Shown piece after piece: positions 13,911 to 14,599 of a stretch of 14,599 nt of DNA. Origin of the DNA: JAYZDB01 sp036338025 (GTDB lineage Bacteria; Planctomycetota; UBA1135; UBA2386); contig JAYZDB010000296.1 in NCBI GenBank assembly GCA_036338025.1, forward strand, positions 1-14,599. The letters run 5' to 3'. A program made the translations under genes and the position numbers. Within the stretch, counting starts at the first letter, position 1. Every line of letters starts with the position of its first letter. The notes beneath the pieces were generated by a model. It saw nothing but the letters and a program-made list of their open reading frames with translations, was not told the DNA's origin and did not search any database.

Positions 13911-14413
13911 AGTACTTCACCAAGATCGGGGACCGCGAGCGCGACTTCACCTTCGAACGCCAGGGTGGTCAGTTGGTGGCCCACACCGGCGACAAGACCT
14001 ATCACCTTGACCTGTCGTTGGTAGGTGATGGGACTGCTTTCACCTTGCTTGTCGATGGGTCGAGTCACGATGTGGTGGTCGATGCTGTCGAAGCACAGAC
14101 CCTGGTGCAGGTTCGCGGCGAGCTGGTCAAGGTCGAGGTCCAGGATGAACGAGAACGGACGGCCAGCGAAGTGGCTGGCGCCCGCGTTGGCGGCAAGCGG
14201 ACAGTTGTCGCGTCGATGCCGGGGATCGTCGCGGAGCTGTCTGTGCAGGTTGGAGATGCGGTCGAGGATGGTCAGACCCTGCTGATCCTCGAAGCCATGA
14301 AGATGCAGAACCCGATCCAGGCCGAGGGGGCCGGGACGGTGGTCAAGATTCACACCCAGGCCGGTGCGGCGGTCGCGAACGGGGCGCCGCTGGTGGACCT
14401 CGACGAAGACTAG
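13907..14413 (+). CDS. biotin carboxyl carrier protein with BT-like N-terminal domain
   Basis: 168 residues. Residues 99-166 are a biotinyl domain: ASMPGIVAELSVQVGDAV at 102-119 and LILEAMKMQNPI at 126-137, with Lys132 the biotinylation site. Residues 1-85 are beta-rich (KTYHLDLSLVG, AFTLLVDGSSHDVVV) and look like the BT domain that in PccA-type alpha subunits contacts the carboxyltransferase. It is thus the detached C-terminal part of a PccA-type alpha subunit. Overlap with the biotin carboxylase (ATGA at 13907-13910) supports a stoichiometric complex of BC, BT-BCCP and PccB. It needs a biotin-protein ligase, not seen here. It ends in TAG, four bases from the stop of the convergent gene. Confidence 0.92.
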   Translation: MKYFTKIGDRERDFTFERQGGQLVAHTGDKTYHLDLSLVGDGTAFTLLVDGSSHDVVVDAVEAQTLVQVRGELVKVEVQDERERTASEVAGARVGGKRTVVASMPGIVAELSVQVGDAVEDGQTLLILEAMKMQNPIQAEGAGTVVKIHTQAGAAVANGAPLVDLDED

Positions 14414-14417
14414 CTGG

Positions 14418-14599
14418 TCATTTGATCTGCCGCAGAGCCTCTCGTGCCATCTGACGGATCTCCTGCGACGCGCTCTTGTCTTTGCGCAAGGCGTCGAGAA
14501 TCGGCCTCGCAGCCTTGGCATCTCCAGACTGCAGGAGCGTCGCCGCCAGCACCCAGCGGGTCTGGTCGTGCGTGGGGCGCAGCGCGAGCGCGCGGCGCA
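14418..14599 (-). CDS. C-terminal end of a TPR-like repeat protein (5' end cut by window edge)
   Basis: 59 codons plus the TGA stop are visible on the minus strand; the beginning lies beyond base 14599. The translated segment has a TPR-like helical rhythm, with WVLAATLLQSGDAKAARPIL near visible residues 15-34 and a second helix pair REALRQIK at the end. TPR or TPR-like repeats mediate protein binding; nothing more specific can be said from this fragment. I assigned the frame by codon use and amino-acid composition. The gene converges with the biotin carrier gene, leaving four bases between stop codons and no room for a separate terminator. Confidence 0.6.
   Translation of the reverse strand, partial: RRALALRPTHDQTRWVLAATLLQSGDAKAARPILDALRKDKSASQEIRQMAREALRQIK

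Noticed and set aside
1..14599. Defence system, prophage, transposon, CRISPR or RNA gene
   Set aside because: No integrase, transposase, repeat array, terminal inverted repeats, toxin-antitoxin pair, tRNA cloverleaf or rRNA-like segment was recognised on either strand.

Overview
The window is a gene-dense piece of a GC-rich bacterial chromosome with mostly G/C-ending codons, short intergenic gaps and several overlapping genes. A phosphatidylethanolamine N-methyltransferase-like membrane protein, a secreted formylglycine-generating-enzyme (FGE)-fold protein, an HD-GYP response regulator and a methylmalonyl-CoA epimerase/propionyl-CoA carboxylase operon together suggest a Gram-negative, metabolically complex bacterium, for example of the Myxococcota or Planctomycetota type. 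This is an inference; nothing here fixes the taxon. UAG, UGA and start codons ATG and TTG are all used in the ordinary way.

Left part, minus strand (about 4940 down to 1): a receiver/HD-GYP response regulator, a roughly 200-base spacer with a stable hairpin, a secreted FGE-fold protein with a Lys-rich linker and an unrecognised C-terminal region, an RmlC-like cupin (TTG start), a stand-alone GroES-like protein with an enlarged loop, and a PEMT-like membrane methyltransferase that overlaps the GroES-like gene and runs off the left edge. The last four are tightly packed and probably co-transcribed.

Right part, plus strand (5077 to 14413): an RluA/RluD-type pseudouridine synthase diverges from the regulator. 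Then comes a probable operon holding a class II aldolase and a short-chain dehydrogenase, which are the two halves of the normally fused RhaEW-type enzyme of deoxysugar catabolism, followed by an ABC-2 exporter (ATPase and permease). In this sequence the aldolase/dehydrogenase fusion is interrupted by one in-frame TAG exactly at the domain junction. A second cluster encodes methylmalonyl-CoA epimerase, the carboxyltransferase beta subunit, the biotin carboxylase and a separate biotin carrier. Together these convert propionyl-CoA to (S)-methylmalonyl-CoA and epimerise it to the R form. A TPR-like gene on the minus strand enters from the right edge and converges on the biotin carrier gene with a 4-base gap.

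Most of the window is ordinary metabolism. The points that deserve attention are the amber-split RhaEW-type gene with a Shine-Dalgarno sequence lying on the stop, a 13-base tandem duplication that appears to have undone an ATGA overlap between the epimerase and pccB, and the FGE-fold protein that lacks the catalytic cysteines. No CRISPR array, insertion sequence, tRNA or rRNA was seen. No stretch longer than 300 bases is without a gene.
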